Assembly (NCBI GenBank): GCA_037447655.1
Contig: JBBHKE010000190.1
Location: 402,563-464,562, forward strand
From: Zygnema cylindricum
Taxonomy: Eukaryota; Streptophyta; Zygnematophyceae; Zygnematales; Zygnemataceae
Direction: 5' to 3'
Length of the DNA stretch: 62,000 nt
Shown: piece by piece, positions 1 to 11,394 of the stretch
Layout of the letters: every line of letters starts with the position of its first letter
Numbering within the stretch: position 1 is the first letter of the stretch
Notes under the pieces: generated by a model
The model's input: only the letters and a program-made list of their open reading frames with translations
The model's database searches: none
What the model was told of the DNA's origin: nothing
Made by a program: the position numbers and the translations under genes

Positions 1-417
<417 letters not shown>

Positions 418-856
418 GAGTTGCATGGAAAAACAAATTTGAGCTAAATTGTTGCAGTTTTTTTAAAAGCTAATTAAATATTAATCAAAATTGATATGAC
501 TTTGCAATGTCAAAGCTTTTCGCTTATATTATAATAGAGAGGAGAGGCATTTTGATTAGAATGTACCTTTTCATAATCTGAAACCAATTAAATTAAATTA
601 AACTAAATTAAATTAAATTAACCAATGACCAATTAAAAAATGTTAATGAAAGATCTGGTACACATCTGATTTTTAGTAGTGGAGTTTTTACCTCTGATCG
701 GATAAGACTGTGCACGGAGAAAGGATGTTTTAAGTAGCGAAAAAAAATTCATCTTTATTAAGGATTAGCGGTGTAGTAGTACAAAGGGGTATAAGGATGC
801 TTCTTAGTGTTGCTTATGGAGTTGGAACTGTTGCCTTTTAAGTTTTGGTAAGGACA
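418..856. other. AT-rich non-coding stretch with one dispersed repeat
   Basis: No credible coding region. Positions 552-692 match 9065-9160 in the same orientation; the left copy carries an extra run of AATTA units near 585-625. The identity of the dispersed repeat is unknown. Confidence 0.5.
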
Positions 857-1165
857 AGGGAGAGGGAGAGGGAGAGGGAGAGGGAGAGGGAGAGGGAGAG
901 AGAGAGAGAGGAGAGGATAATTTCATCATACAACAAGTTGAGTTAACATTTTTTTCTATTGTAATGAAAAGCTGTGCAAACGAGATGAAAAGTAGAGAGA
1001 GAGAGAGAGAGAGAGAAGGAAAACAGATTGCATGAAACAAAAATTTGCCCTAACAAAAAAAAAATGGTTGCAACAATAACTAAACCAAGCAAGATGAAAA
1101 GCATGCGTGTGTGGAAATCTACGAAAGAGAGAGAGAGAGAGAAAGAAAAAGAAAAAGAAGCAGAA
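857..1165. repeat. Cluster of GA-type microsatellites
   Basis: A (GGGAGA)n tract at about 857-915, a (GA)n tract at about 993-1018 and another at about 1125-1145, within otherwise unremarkable DNA. Reading frames here are by-products of the simple repeat. Confidence 0.9.
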
Positions 1166-1339
1166 GGAGAGTGAGAGTACCCCTTACCCCTTTGTGACCC
1201 TTATCGATGGAGATAATAAGTCTTCTTCCCGATAATAGAGCGAAAAGATAAGAGCTAATAAGACCGGAAAAAGCGTTCCCGAAACCGTATTTTGCCTCCG
1301 CTAAAAAATATTTTATTTTTGGATGTTCATTTACAAAGG

Positions 1340-1602
1340 AGGAGGTTAGGGGCGCCCAGAACGAGGGATGAGGAGAGGAGGAGGAGGTATTGCCTGTCCC
1401 TCCTCCCTCCGGAAGGGAAGCCGGAGCGCAGGCAGAAAAATCCTAGGAAAAAATGAGGGAGGGATGAGGGAGGAGGGAGGAGGGAGTAGGGAGGGAGGGA
1501 GGGAGAGAGAGGGAGAGGGAGGAGGGATGGCGGAGGATGAGGATGGATGAGGAGGAGGGAGGATGGGGATGGAGGGAGGGGAGGGAGGGAGGGACGGATC
1601 TC
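1340..1602. repeat. Polypurine tract, (GGA/GGGA)-rich
   Basis: The plus strand is strongly purine-biased, with GAGGGAGGGA-type units. Such tracts can form triplex or G-quadruplex structures, but that is inference. Open frames across it in both orientations reflect the composition. Confidence 0.85.
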
Positions 1603-1741
1603 CCATCCGCCGAGGGGTTCAACGACCGGAGATCCCATCCCGCACCAGAGGAAAGAAGGATTTGGTACGTTCCTTGATTTAAATCATCACATTTCTAGTA
1701 TCCAAAATAAAATTCCAAACGATGAAATTTATATATTATGT

Positions 1742-1749
1742 GTATATAT

Positions 1750-1808
<59 letters not shown>
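1742..1808. repeat. (TA)n microsatellite
   Basis: Alternating TA of about 67 bp with two TACATA interruptions near the left end. Confidence 0.95.
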
Positions 1809-1810
<2 letters not shown>

Positions 1811-2028
1811 ATATGCATTAATAATAATAATGTTACAATAGTTAAAAAAACATCTCTATTGTTCTGCAGAAAATTGTGTTTAGTGGTTATATTTTGTTAT
1901 TTATAGAAATTACATTTGGTTATATGTAAAAATGAATTTATTTTTGGTTCTCTATAGAAAGAGAAAACCGGTTGTCTTTCGATGGTTTTTTTTGGGTTTT
2001 TTAGGGGTTTAGAGGTTTTTTAACGTTT

Positions 2029-2364
2029 TTAATATCGTAGTTCACCAACCAAATGGGGCCATCTTCCTCCCTCCCCATCAAATAATCGGCTTTTTCGCGC
2101 TCGTCCAATCAGGCGCCTCATTCTGGCGGTCTCCGCCTGCAAGTTTTGTCGTTTTATGCTTTCCTCGTCTTTTTGTAGCAATTTTTGTCGTTTTATGCTC
2201 TCCTCGTCTTTTTGCATCAAGTTTTGTCGTTTTGCAGTGTACTGGTTTTCGACTTGTTGCTCCTTTTGCTCCGGCAAACGATTTTTCGAAATTGTTGAAA
2301 GCCCCAAAGCGAGGGTGTTCACCCGTCCCGACACAAACAAGAAAAAAAAAACCAAATGAAACAA
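2029..2364 (-). CDS. Short hypothetical ORF with a 13-residue coiled-coil-like repeat
   Basis: An open frame of 111 codons whose middle consists of nearly three copies of a 13-residue, highly charged unit (KRQ-LLQKDEESI type). It is encoded by a 39-bp tandem repeat starting at 2144, 2183 and 2222. The heptad-like spacing of Leu and charged residues would suit a coiled coil. I recognise no family. Downstream of the repeat the frame continues into Arg-rich sequence and stops. The unit length is a multiple of three and the copies keep the frame. This is compatible with a real coding fragment, for example the linker of a transposon protein, but chance is equally possible. No neighbouring gene supports it. 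Confidence 0.22.
   Translation of the reverse strand: MFHLVFFFLFVSGRVNTLALGLSTISKNRLPEQKEQQVENQYTAKRQNLMQKDEESIKRQKLLQKDEESIKRQNLQAETARMRRLIGRARKSRLFDGEGGRWPHLVGELRY
2144..2238. repeat. 39-bp minisatellite, about 2.4 copies
   Basis: The unit starts with TTTTGTCGTTTT at 2144, 2183 and 2222, an exact 39-bp period. Confidence 0.85.
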
Positions 2365-3152
2365 ATAATAATGAAAAACGCTATCAAAAACGCCAAAAAA
2401 ATGTTATTAAAAAAGAAAGAGGATCATCGTAGGACTGTTTCATAGATGTACGCTGAATACCTTATCGAACACAAAAAAAAAATTGCATGGAATTTTTTTT
2501 TAGAGGACAATTATTTAAGGTATACGGAAAAATTCCATTTGAGAGACTTACAGGGCACTTAGAAAATCGCATGTGAGACGAATTATTATCAGTGTACAAT
2601 TTTTGTCGTAATTTTGTACAAATTGTACAAAGGTACAAAAAAGTATAGGCAGAAGTATCAATCTCTAGAAGTATGCGGCCTTTCAAAGGAATTACTACCA
2701 ATCTTCTCGTTTGGCAAAACTTTACAGGACACACAAAATAAGAAAAAAATAACTTGGAAATTTAATGTGGGAACTTGGAAATTTAATGTGGTATAACAAC
2801 CAAATTTTGATGCAAGGCTTTTTTTTTTAATGAGAGGGAAACGGGGCTCTTGAATGAAGCGTAGTTTTGAGATCCGTACACATTTTATTTCCTACACGTG
2901 TGAGACGGGCGAGAAAACTTACATCATGTACTATTCCTCGGGCAAAAAAATCCGCCTTCGCGTGGCATTTGCTTATACGTTTTCTTATCAATTGTTCAAG
3001 TGATGCTTTAAAGGACGAAAAATGGCAAAAAATGTGTGTCGGTATTTCGTTGTTTAACACCGTTTGACAGTAGGCATAATCGCCAATTTCACTTTTTTTT
3101 AATCTGAGTTCTACAATCCCGTGTGCGATTCGCCTAAAAGTACGCGTCTAAC

Positions 3153-4092
3153 GAGGTGTCCCCATGTAATCGGTACTTTGATAAAGTATTTTGGACTGTA
3201 GTGAAGATTCTCCGTACTAATTTGAAGAGCGTCCCAATGTGCGAAAATGAAATCGAAAATTTGAAATGTGACGGTTGTAGACGTAGGTACTTGTGACGAT
3301 TGAAGACGTCTAAGAAACTTCTGACGATTGGTGACGCCAACAAAAACAGCGACGGTTGTACACGTCTAGATTTTTGTGAAGTTGTAGATGTTTAAGGTTT
3401 GGTGACATTGTGACGTCATGCTCACTTGTCACAACATCGACGTCACTGATTCAAGAACTTTCCGCCATGGTTTCCTGATTTTAAATTTCTACTTTTCTCA
3501 CTCGACTTGCCACTAAAAAAAACCCCAAAAATTGTCGAAAAAATAATTTTCAAAGATTTTTCATTTTATAACAATATTGTCGCATCTCATTCAAAAAATT
3601 GTGAGATAAAAGCGATAGTGTAAGAGGGAGAGGGGAGAGGCGACGACAGCGAAAAATTATGCAAAGGATCCATGAATGAAGGTGGAGGTCCGAGACCCCT
3701 ACAAATTTTTTTCCATACATGAGCGTGACGGGCACAGATAAAATAGCGAGTACTCTCCCTCGTCCAAAAAATTTCCCACTCGTGTGGCGCGTGCATGGAT
3801 CGTTTTCATTCGTTGTCTGGGCGATACTTGAACAAAAATACCCCCTCGAGGTGATTTTTGATGAAGTTTTTTGATGGGCTGGATTCTTTTGCCCGGGGGC
3901 CAAAAAGAGGTAAACGCCAAAATGGGTTCGCATGACGACAAACATACTGTACATTCAAAGCATCGACTTGACATTCACTACTCTCTGGTAAAAATGATTT
4001 TCTGGTATGGCGAAAGTTTTTCTCAAAGTTCCCTGAATTTTAGGGCAAAACGACAAATAAAAGTGGATACTTTAATACATGGGGACACCCCC
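3153..4092. mobile_element. Non-autonomous TIR transposon inserted in the 14-bp repeat array
   Basis: The left end reads GAGGTGTCCCCATGTA and the right end reads TACATGGGGACACCCCC, giving terminal inverted repeats of about 17 bp that are imperfect further in. The element is flanked on both sides by TAAC (3149-3152 and 4093-4096), a candidate target duplication. Outside both ends the 14-bp repeat array is found, as expected if the element landed in it. The interior has no transposase I can recognise. A TAA-type duplication would be compatible with PIF/Harbinger, but the superfamily is not established. Confidence 0.6.
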
Positions 4093-4096
4093 TAAC

Positions 4097-4300
4097 AATA
4101 CACGTTTAAATGTACTAGCCTAAAAGTACGTATGGAAAAGTACGAGTTTAAAGGTACATGTCAAAAGGTACGCTTATAAAGTATGCGTCTCAAATTAAGC
4201 GCCTAAAAGTACGCGTCTATAAGTGTATGCAGGTAAAAGTGCGCGGTTGAAAGTATGCATCTTAAACATAGTTCAAAAGTAGGTGAAAGTAGGCCCATAC
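4097..4300. repeat. Degenerate 14-bp tandem repeat, block 1
   Basis: About 13 consecutive units close to CGCGTCTAAAAGTA, many with one to four substitutions. One further unit lies left of the inserted TIR element at 3131-3150. The AAAGTA half is the best conserved part and the CGCGTCT half varies. No coding content. Confidence 0.85.
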
Positions 4301-4834
4301 AATATGCCTATGGTACGCAAAATATACAATATGGCCTTAAGACCCATATTGTATAGGTCGCAAAATGAAAAATAATAGTAACAGCGATCGATAGAGAATT
4401 AAACGGCATGTCTAAATTTTGAAAAACATTCAGACAAATTTTTATTTTTCTGTGAGTTTTGAGGTATTTTTTATTTAAACCGTCAGATTTGAACGATCGG
4501 ACGGCCGCTGATAAAAGTAGCGATCTAAGAAGATCACATGAAAAGCCAATAACACAACTTACGATAGGACTTAAGTCCGCGTCTTTTTTTTTTTTTTCCG
4601 GGTTTTTTTTCCCGGGGAATGTCCTCCTACGCTGTGTCAGTTCGCTAAAAAAATTCGTCCGGCGGCGTGCGCTGAACTATGATGATACGTCAGATTCGTA
4701 CGTTCGTACAAGAGTGTGCACAACGCACACACATACAGTATGCCTACTCTGCGCGAGTTTTGTGCCAAGTTTTGTGCGCCTACCAAAGGCCTACCATAAA
4801 AACGCCTATTTTTGAACTATGATCTTAAAGGACA

Positions 4835-5290
4835 CATGTAGATGAACGCGTCTAAAAGTACGTCACTGAAAGTAAGCATGAAAGTAAGCGTGAAAGTAAG
4901 CATAAAGTACAGTACTGTACATTTCTAAAAGTACGCCTCTATGCGTCTAAATGTAAGCACTTAAAAGTACTAGTTTAAAAGTACGCATCTAAAAGTACAA
5001 GTCGAAAAGTACGTGTCTAAAAGGATGCGTCTAAAAATGAGCATGTAAAAGTAGGTGTTTAATGGTGGGGTTCCATCTGGCGAAAAGTGCGGTTTTTTTA
5101 AAGAATCTAAAAATAAGCATTTAAATGTATGTATCTAAAAGTAAGCATCTAAAAGTAGGCCTCTACTATAATAACTTACGCGTCTAAATTACATCCCTAT
5201 AAGTACGGCAGTTAGCAACTATAATGACACGCCTAAATGTACGCGTTTAAAATTACATGTCTCAAAGTAGACATCTCAAAATAAGAGTTT
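4835..5290. repeat. Degenerate 14-bp tandem repeat, block 2
   Basis: The same 14-bp unit as the block at 4097-4300, with several short spacers and locally shortened units (GAAAGTAAGC at about 4866-4900). It is the longest of the three blocks. Confidence 0.8.
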
Positions 5291-5407
5291 TAGAGCCATA
5301 GAGGCCCCGTGGGCATATTAAGCACGCTATAAACTAACGAATAGTACGTACGGTACGCATCAAACGATTTTTTAAAGTTAATAAAATGCGTACCTTACTT
5401 TGCACCT

Positions 5408-5521
5408 GCACGTTATGTACAGTGTCCTTATATGTCTATACCTTTTAGGGTTATTTAAGGGGTTGCACGTTATGTACAGTGTCCTTATATGTCTATACCT
5501 TTTAGGGTTATTTAAGGGGTT
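5408..5521. repeat. Perfect 57-bp tandem duplication containing a TTTAGGG word
   Basis: Bases 5408-5464 are repeated without a difference at 5465-5521, indicating a very recent duplication. Each copy contains CTTTTAGGGTTA, a telomere-like word. Confidence 0.95.
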
Positions 5522-5930
5522 TTCAGGGTTTTAGGGTACACTTCCGTTCAATCCGAGTATTTCAGTATAACTGCCTTACACTTTTGAGACATGTACATAT
5601 TCTGTCCCTATTTTTTGTACCATTTAGGGTTATTGATTTTAGGGTTTGTAGAGTACATTCCGTACATTCCCCTATATTTCAGTACAACTGCTTTCGTACA
5701 TTGACAAACAGTGTCCGTACATTTTTGTACTTTTAGGGTAAAGGGGGGATTTTAGGGTTTATAGGGTACATTGCCGTACGTTCCTTTATATTTTGGTACA
5801 ACAACTTTAGATTTTTGTACTTTTAGGTTTTTTATGGTACACTTTCCGTATAACTCGTACATTTTTGTTAAATTCCGTACTTTTTAGGATTTTCTAAGGA
5901 TTTTCTAGGATTAAGCTCCCCGTACCATTT
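5522..5930. repeat. TTTAGGG-rich degenerate repeats
   Basis: Repeated phrases of the type TTTTAGGGTACA...CCGTACATT occur about every 50-90 bp (for example near 5533, 5625, 5640, 5728, 5750). The core is the plant telomere heptamer embedded in longer degenerate units. No coding content. Confidence 0.55.
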
Positions 5931-6034
5931 CGCACATGTCCGTACAATAAGTACGAAAAGTATGAAATTGACGAATATTACATATTTTTCTTGAAAAAGT
6001 CGAATTTCGTAGGAATTGGACGACAGCGCTTAAA

Positions 6035-6390
6035 GCTCATCTTAAAGGACGCATCTAAGAGGACACATCCAAAAGAACACGTTTGAAATTACGCGGTTAA
6101 AAGTACACGTCTAAAAGTACGCATCCAAAAGTATGCATCTAAACGTACGTGTCAAAAAATTACTCCTAAAAGTAAGCTTCAAAAAGTACAATTGTAAAAT
6201 TACATATCCAAAAGTACATCTAAAATTACGCATCTAAAAGTACACATCAAAAGTACACGTTTCAAAAAGTTCACATCAAAAGTACACATTTCAAAAAGTA
6301 CGCATCTAAAAGTACGCCTCTAAGTAAGCGTCTAAAAACACGCATCGAAAAGTAAGCGTTTACAGTATGTTATTAAAAGTGCGCCACTAA
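6035..6390. repeat. Degenerate 14-bp tandem repeat, block 3
   Basis: Around twenty units related to CGCGTCTAAAAGTA, again with conserved AAAAGTAC and a variable other half. Between 6253 and 6300 a larger unit of about 33 bp is duplicated. Confidence 0.8.
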
Positions 6391-6820
6391 GCCATTTTTC
6401 GAACATTCAATTTCCTTATTATCAGGTCTTGTGGATATAGTACATTGCCCAAAAAAAGTGTTTGAAAAACTTAGGGATGATTACCTGAACGATCCACTGA
6501 CATCTTTTTTCCTAAGGCAAGCTACCGAAAGGTACACCATGTATCGTTCTTAGCGTCGATGACAATATATTGGTGCCCCTAAATTTTACCCCTAACATCA
6601 ATGACACTACACTACTAGTTTTTATCTTAACCCTAATTCTTTAGTTGGTTTGGAATAAACCGCGTTAATTAAAACTGAATTAAAAATTAATAACACTATT
6701 GTAAAACCTATGCTAACAAATTATTGATTCGGATAATGATTCACAATGTACAGTTTTACCTTTCGATTGTGATGTCAAGATCGAAAATCAAAAGTATGAC
6801 GAGAAAAGTTACTTCAACTA

Positions 6821-6987
6821 CCTGACAAATTGTTTAACATCAATATTGATTGGCGCTGTATTGTTTTAAACTATTAATATCAAAGGGGACTTGCCGATAA
6901 TTGACGTGTACATTTTTAAAGGGACTCTATAATCAATATATAGAGCCGATAACTAATATCATCAGTTACCACAACACATCGATATTG
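6821..6987 (+). repeat. 167-bp direct repeat, copy 1
   Basis: Nearly identical to 7405-7571 in the same orientation, with only a handful of substitutions. It contains the internal palindrome ATCAATATTGAT. The pair brackets 417 bp. Such an arrangement could be a miniature LTR element, but no primer-binding site was found. Confidence 0.85.
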
Positions 6988-7404
6988 TAATGTGGATCTT
7001 TGAAAAAAAAATTGTCGGTCGCAAACATGCTTACACTAATATAGGTTTCCGTACAAAAGCTGACAAATCGTACACAAATCGTACATTCACACGGTCGAAA
7101 CGCGGCTGTCGGACGAATATGTGGGAACGGGATTTTTTACGATCTGGTTTTCTTTCCTTTTTAGAACGCACATTCTCATGCGTCTGCGGTTACTAAAACT
7201 AATTTATTGTAATTTTTAACTTAAAAAGGTACATTTATGTACGGTCTGACACTGACCGTACACAACTCTATTTAAGAGACAACGCACTGAAAATAACCCT
7301 AAATAGAATAAAGAAAAAAATAGAATGAACTACACTAATGGAGAATAAATAAAAAAACCGGGACGGAATTAGTGTACACAACGCTAATAACGATTGGCGG
7401 TGTA

Positions 7405-7571
7405 CCTGACAAAGGGTTTAACATCAATATTGATGGGCGTTGTATTGTTTTAAACTATTAATATCAAAGGGGACTTGCCGATAATTGACGTGTACATTTT
7501 TAAAGGGACTATATAATCAATATATAGAGCCGATAACTAATATCATCAGTTACCACAACACATCGATATTG
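7405..7571 (+). repeat. 167-bp direct repeat, copy 2
   Basis: Partner of 6821-6987. The sequence between the two copies resembles the core of the repeats at 30662-31151 and 31960-32550. Confidence 0.85.
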
Positions 7572-9064
7572 ATATTGCCATATCCTCAATATTCGTACTA
7601 TTCTAACATTTTTGGTTCATAGGCTATCGAGGTTGAAGCAAATTTCCAATACGGCACCGTAATGAATAGCCATATGACAAAAATTAAGTGTACCACATTT
7701 TTCAAGTTCTGCATTAATTTTCATTTTCCAAATATTCTCCATAAAATTTGGGGCCAATTAACGTTTCGGTAAAAATTGACAAAATATGCTTCCTGTTTGT
7801 TAACAATTTATGTTCTAATCACTTTTCGTATATTGATCAGTCACCGCCAGATATTTATTCGCAAACTAGAAAAAAAATGAATTTTTGTTGTAGCAATACT
7901 ACGATACACTGATATCGTGATATATCGAGCTCAAATTCCAACACTAATACATAACATTAGGATTTAGCTTCACATAATTGTCCATTTTGTCTTTCTAAAT
8001 ATTTTCGTTTGATGTAGTGTTTCTCCAAAGACTTTATCTAGCGAATGGAATTGCGGCAAATTGTTCCCTTTTCGCTTTTTTTTTTGTTTTTCTTGCCACA
8101 AAAAATTAAGAATAGCAAAAGGATCCATGTTTTGCATTAGTTTTCGCATTTTCACTACCTCACGACCGTTTCAACCTTGTGAAATTCAAAATAGAATCAC
8201 GAAAAGGTGAAATATGTTAAAACTAACCACGCAAAAGTTGAAGTAAAATCGTGATGTCAAGTAATTTTGGCGAATATTCCTTATATTGCAAATGTGAATG
8301 CCAAATATTCAAATTAGAAATCTACGCAAAGACTAAGCGAAACAAATCTTGGAACCTTTAGGGTATTTTTTTACATTTCTTTAAAGACGAAAACATCCTT
8401 TATTAACTTTCGTTCATTAAGATGGCAGCGTGACCATCAAGAGAATTTTCAAAACTTTGTTTTAATGGAATAATCGATAACAACAGGTTAGACACCAGTA
8501 TCAAAAAACCTGATATTTAGAATTGATTGACTTTCAAGAGACAATGGCTACAGCCTGTAATAGCCATCATGACTAATCAACAAGGAAAAGCTTAAATTTG
8601 GTTTTGTTTGGTTCGATGTTGCTTTGGATTTGCTTAGTTTCGCATTAGTCAATCCTTGAAAGATTGACACCTGATATACAATTCTTTGTAATAAATGTGA
8701 ATATTATTAGCAAGTTTATGTGCATCATAATAAAGCCACTAGACACTGAATTGTGGTCTCACACACTTAGTTTAGAACTTCCAAGAAAAAAAACATTTTA
8801 TCATATTGTCCAAACAGTACAGGTTTGCATCGCAATATTAACTTATCCCAGTTTTCTGCCCAACACAATTCGAATATCATATCATAGTGTTATACTCTCT
8901 TATGTCGACTGAAAATTTGATGTTATTTGGATCATTCTCAAATTTATGTTAAGGAAGAAGGTAGAAGAGTCGATAAAGGATGAAAGGTAAATATAAAATA
9001 GAGTTGCGCAAAGACAATAAAGGGAGGTCAGGGAGAAACTAGAGAAAAGCAGAGGTAAGGAATG
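7572..9064. other. AT-rich non-coding stretch
   Basis: Only short frames with no recognisable domain. I see no RNA gene or clear repeat structure. Confidence 0.5.
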
Positions 9065-9160
9065 TTGATTAGAATGTACCTATTCATAATCCAAAACCAA
9101 TGACCTCGTGTTAATGAAAGCTCGGGTACACACCTGATTTTTAGAACTGGAGATTTTGCC
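9065..9160 (+). repeat. Dispersed repeat, second copy of 552-692
   Basis: Shares TTGATTAGAATGTACC and the following TTCATAATC...CCAATGACC...TTAATGAAAG...GGTACACA...CTGATTTTTAG landmarks in the same order as 552-692, lacking the AATTA expansion. Confidence 0.7.
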
Positions 9161-10269
9161 AAGGAAGGAACTATTTTTTTCTTCCCGTGAAGAGGAGCTC
9201 ACCTGCCAAATCCTCAAGTGCCATCATTCGTCAAACACTTGTCACAATTGATAAGCATAAGACTAAATTAGACTAAAAGCAAATGTTTTTTTCGCAAATT
9301 TAGATCCCACCATGATTTGTTGATTATAGGATGCATGGAAAATAGTGGTCTAGGTAAAAGAACGTTAGACCTTTCTGAGTGAGTAGACATTCAACCATCA
9401 TAAATAATAATAAAGTCATTGATTGAAATTGAATCCAATCAATTGAAATTAAGTCAAATCCAGTACTATCGTATCCAAACATCATCAGATCAAGTTGTAC
9501 TACAGAACAAACTAGCTTGCAATTTATGAGACAGACCAAATCATACAAAAACAAAATAAAATCCAATTCTAATGCACTAAAATTGCTCCATTAGACTGAA
9601 GAAATTCACCAAAATTGCAAGATTTAATCAAGCGCTACCCCGCCCGTCGCTACAATCGTACCAAAAACTGGCAATATCATGAACCAGAAATCTCAAATGT
9701 GGGCGAGGGAGGGTCCCCATCATATTAAATTATTGCACGAGTAAAGTATCGGGTAAAATCCTTAAAATCGTCGATATTTCGGTAAGAAGCGGAACACTAA
9801 TGTGTTTTCTTAAAGCCCCAAGCGCCCTTCTTTATATTGAAGGCAACCATTTTTAATCTCTCTCTCTCTATCACGTTTTTCTCTTTCCTTGTACTTGACT
9901 TTAGGGTTTTTGTTTTGTCCATTATACAATCTAAACCTCTAAAAATGCAATGCATAAGTAAATTTCTTCTATTTTTCAATCAAATCCTATGAATACAAAA
10001 AATCTAACCTTGTGATTTTCGTCGAATATGAGATACTTTGTAGTTGTCGAATATTCTTACGCCGATATACTCAAATGGACAATATTATAAAGCGAATGCG
10101 GTGACTATGACTAATATGATGGGAGGTATAGTTCTTCGAGTTGCAATGAAACAGAGTGCACTCAGCTTAAAGTTAAAACTAAAAACCATTCAATTCAACA
10201 AAAAGGGATCCAAACTAACTGTGACACATGTCATAACATCAAAATGATTGAAAACATCTGGAATATGAA
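9161..10269. other. Non-coding stretch without recognisable genes
   Basis: Short frames only, none with a known motif. Confidence 0.45.
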
Positions 10270-10590
10270 ACAGCTTAGAATCGTCACAAATGTCGAAAAC
10301 ATGAATTCAGTCAAAAATATTTGGAATGTAAGTGGTGTCAAAAACGGCACTCATCAAAAATGTCACAAACATAACAATTATCGAGGGTGTCACAAATGTC
10401 ACAAATGTCACAAATGTTACAGTCATCACGAATGTCCCAGTTGTCACAAATGTCACAAATGTCATGAATGTCGAGGATGTCACAAATGTCACAAATTTCA
10501 TAATGTCGCAGTCTGAAATGTCAAGGATACCATAAATGTCACAAATGTCATGAATGTGATGAATGCCACAAATGTCATCAGAAATTGCTG
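10270..10590. repeat. 9-bp minisatellite, consensus ATGTCACAA
   Basis: About thirty degenerate copies of a 9-bp unit. Because the unit is three codons long, every frame stays open. One plus frame reads Cys-His-Lys repeats, another reads Val-Thr-Asn repeats, and the minus frame reads Phe-Val-Thr repeats. This explains the overlapping open frames at 10244-10606. Confidence 0.9.
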
Positions 10591-10880
10591 TTGGCCATAA
10601 ATCCACTTTAAATGCAGGTACGAATTACCGTACGTTGCAGTCAGCGCGGTATTGACATTTATACGGGGATTAAAATGCAGCATTTGAAATCCTTAACATG
10701 ACACATCCTGAGGTCGCGATGTATCGTTTTTTATTTCGATCGATATACATTAATACTAAAAAGGTGTATATTTGAGCATTTTGGTCCTTTTGGCGTGGTC
10801 AAAAGATCGGCTGAAGTCAAATTAACAATCAAAAGTTCAAACTATCTACCTGAAATGCCTACAGATTGGCCAGAAACAGA

Positions 10881-10906
10881 AGACAGGAAAGCGAGAGAGA
10901 GAGAGA

Positions 10907-10945
<39 letters not shown>

Positions 10946-11090
10946 GAAGGGAGCGAGAGGAGTCAAAGGAAGGAGAGAGGGAGAAGCTTTTGGGAAGGGA
11001 CAAGGAGGAAAAGGCGATGGAGAGGGGGAGAGAGAGAGGGAGGTGGAGGGAGCGAGGGAAGGAAGGAAAGAGAAAGACAACCTCGGATTC
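10881..11090. repeat. (GA)n microsatellite and GA-rich tract
   Basis: A pure GA run at about 10889-10944, followed by purine-rich GAGGGA sequence. Open frames on both strands (10795-11248) are a consequence of the composition, giving Arg-Glu and Ser-Leu strings. Confidence 0.9.
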
Positions 11091-11363
11091 GAACTCGAGG
11101 TGAAAAAGGGGTCGAGAGGCATTGGCAGCCAATGGGAGCACGAGAAATAAGAGCATCCCGCATGACACGTGGCAGGCGCTGCAGATACTGCGAATCTGAA
11201 AGAGGACACGTGGCAGGTTAAGAGGAGGGCGGAAACATCGCATGGCAAATGGAAAGCAAAAAAGAAAAGGAAGAAAAGTAAGAAAGAATTACCTTTTTTC
11301 GTTTATAATTATCGTTTCCTTCCATTTGTTTAAAATCGGGCGAAGAGAAGGAATCGGAATCTC

Positions 11364-11394
<31 letters not shown>

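Noticed and set aside
3550-3974. Overlapping minus-strand frames of 134, 91 and 69 codons inside the TIR element as a transposase.
   Set aside because: No DDE motif or other known domain, and the frames overlap one another.
6821-7571. Miniature LTR element (TRIM).
   Set aside because: No primer-binding site after copy 1, no clear TG...CA ends and no target duplication seen; kept only as direct repeats.
10270-10590. CRISPR-like array of short repeats.
   Set aside because: The unit is only 9 bp without unique spacers of constant length, and the sequence is clearly eukaryotic.
10795-11248. Overlapping open frames rich in Arg-Glu or Ser-Leu.
   Set aside because: Products of the GA microsatellite; all frames are open and no motif is present.
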